A stretch of 64,000 nt of DNA from G965233625 sp965233625 (GTDB taxonomy: Bacteria; Planctomycetota; Planctomycetia; Pirellulales; Pirellulaceae), in contig OZ247499.1 of the NCBI GenBank assembly GCA_965233625.1, positions 2,480,001-2,544,000 on the forward strand. Reading direction: 5' to 3'. Positions within the stretch are counted from its first letter, which is position 1. Every line of letters starts with the position of its first letter. The notes under the pieces were generated by a model. It did not search any database and was not told where the DNA came from. It saw only the letters and a program-made list of their open reading frames with translations. Below are positions 62,972 through 64,000 of the stretch, piece after piece. The translations under genes and the position numbers were made by a program.

Positions 62972-64000
62972 TTAAAACTGATACAACGCACACGCAACCT
63001 GAATGCCGGAGCCTGCGTTGACGACCAGCCCAAGATCACCCGGCGATGTATCTTCGCGGTTCATCACCGCCTGCATGCCCGCCGCCGTCGAAGAGGTGGC
63101 GTAGTCCAGGCCTTCCGTCGCAACATCCACAATCAGCCCAGTGGGCGCCTGCAGTCGCTTGGCAAGCGACGCAGCAAACTCTGACGAAACCTGTGGCGGC
63201 AGCAGATACTTCAAACCGCCAAGCTCCAGATGCTGTTCCCGCAGGAAGCTCTCCACGGAGCGCGCCACGCATTCGACCAGCGTCTCGTGGTAATCGTCCG
63301 CGATGTTAATATCGAGATACGTTTTGCCTTCAGCGTTCCACTTACAGACGACGCGGTGCTTGTCTGCATGTTCGTCGTACTGGTCAAAACGGAAGGCCTG
63401 AAAACCCGTCTCGCCATCTTCCGACTCGTGCAGGATTACGGCGCTGCCCATCTCACGTAGTCCCAGCAGATTGTCCGGCTCGATAATGGCGTTGTTTTCA
63501 ATCTCTGAAGCAACGATCATGGCCCGCTCGACGCGGCCAGCCCGCGCCATTTCACTCACCATGTGACAGGCGTTCAGGAAGCCCGCCGGGCCATTGAGCA
63601 GATCGAAGGCGAGGGTTTTGTTTTCGTCATCCACTTCGCGCGAATCATTCATCTCCAGATCGCCCGCCAGCAGCGCCGCCAAGGCAGGCTCCGTCAGATA
63701 TTCCGTGCGATACACGCCCGTCGAAACAAGCAGCTCAATCTCAGCGGTCGAGAATTGCGATTGTTCCAGGCATCCGCGGGCGGCCTGCCCCAGCATCTTC
63801 AGCGTATCAGGCTGTTCGCCTTCAACTGGCGTCACCTGAGCGATGGACTCGATGCAGAAGGGCATCGCCAGGGTCGAACCAACCTCAACCGGCGCCAATG
63901 CTTTGCGGGGCGGCGCGCTGCCGTTCATGCGGTGCCGGGCGGGTAGATCATCGCAGGTGTACAAGGCGGAACCAGTTGTCTGGCCCGAACCGGAAATGGC
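62972..64000 (-). CDS. Ketoacyl-ACP synthase III-like protein without catalytic triad, 5' end beyond window
   Basis: A thiolase-fold protein related to FabH. Helical and strand patterns fit (AEIELLVSTGVYRTEY, GFLNACHMVSEMARAGRVER, GSAVILHE, GDLGLVVNAGSGIQVACALY). The residues of the Cys-His-Asn triad are missing: the nucleophile position of DxNAACSGF reads FDLLNGPAGF with Pro (about residue 126 from the TTG at 63964), the VPHQAN His reads LPPQVS, and the GNTS Asn reads ATSSTA. It should therefore not condense acyl chains and may bind or transfer acyl groups. The N-terminus is shorter than in FabH, and the frame stays open to the window end, so the protein probably begins outside. Internal Met codons exist but lack a ribosome binding site. 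Confidence 0.8.
   Translation of the reverse strand, partial: AISGSGQTTGSALYTCDDLPARHRMNGSAPPRKALAPVEVGSTLAMPFCIESIAQVTPVEGEQPDTLKMLGQAARGCLEQSQFSTAEIELLVSTGVYRTEYLTEPALAALLAGDLEMNDSREVDDENKTLAFDLLNGPAGFLNACHMVSEMARAGRVERAMIVASEIENNAIIEPDNLLGLREMGSAVILHESEDGETGFQAFRFDQYDEHADKHRVVCKWNAEGKTYLDINIADDYHETLVECVARSVESFLREQHLELGGLKYLLPPQVSSEFAASLAKRLQAPTGLIVDVATEGLDYATSSTAAGMQAVMNREDTSPGDLGLVVNAGSGIQVACALYQF

Overview
The window is chromosomal DNA from a member of the Planctomycetota. The evidence is the repeated pairing of DUF1501 proteins with large cytochrome-like DUF1549/DUF1553 proteins, a DUF1592/DUF1552 pair, SHD1-domain and WD40 giants, a sulfatase, and a secreted His/Tyr-rich protein, all typical of that phylum. 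Base composition is moderately high in GC. I found no rRNA, tRNA, CRISPR array, transposase or prophage. I do not assign a genus.

Layout. 0.2-6.5 kb (minus strand): sulfatase, TIM-barrel isomerase, DUF1549/1553 cytochrome-like protein and DUF1501 protein, probably one operon for degrading sulfated polysaccharide or a related substrate. 6.7-14.6 kb (plus): DUF1549/1553, DUF1501, DUF1592-type and DUF1552 genes, tightly spaced. 14.7-20 kb: ftsH, a secreted SHD1-like protein and guaB, with a strong bidirectional terminator and a 24-bp inverted repeat between the convergent ftsH and SHD1 genes. 20-25.4 kb: a TPR-CHAT lipoprotein and an uncharacterised polytopic membrane protein. 25.7-29 kb: a PHA-granule-type small protein, polyphosphate kinase and a SUKH-like protein. 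29-33 kb: another DUF1549/1553 plus DUF1501 pair. 32.9-37 kb: ceramidase-like membrane protein, ABC ATPase, protoglobin and a divergent RtcB-family protein. 37-42 kb: His/Tyr-rich secreted protein, TPR protein, endonuclease/exonuclease/phosphatase-family membrane protein and an ABC1/UbiB kinase.

42.2-51.7 kb is the most interesting part. A hybrid histidine kinase (two receiver domains plus Hpt) lies tail-to-tail with a sigma-54-dependent response regulator that has an intact GAFTGA loop. Next come an AI-2E-family permease fused to a cobalamin-binding-like domain and a compact array of eight small plus-strand genes: DUF3309, a small lipoprotein, CsbD-DUF883, three more single-anchor proteins, a YqjE/holin-like protein and a last DUF883-like anchor. 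A DUF1328 gene faces the array. The array resembles an expanded version of the enterobacterial yqjD-yqjE stationary-phase operon. Good sigma-54 promoter matches (GG-N10-GC) precede both the array and the facing DUF1328 gene. I infer that the kinase and regulator control a sigma-54 envelope or stationary-phase stress regulon; this has not been demonstrated.

51.9-64 kb: an acidic membrane protein, a serine carboxypeptidase lacking a signal peptide, a 66-aa Cys/His-rich protein, two very large WD40 proteins (one with SHD1, one with a DnaJ-like N-terminus and a membrane anchor), a cardiolipin synthase divergent from an EEP-family phosphatase (as in E. coli clsB/ybhP), a MacB/LolD-type ATPase, and a ketoacyl-synthase-III-like protein that has lost its catalytic residues and runs off the window end.

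Across the whole window the hexamer GGCGCC looks strongly over-represented, reminiscent of a highly iterated palindrome.
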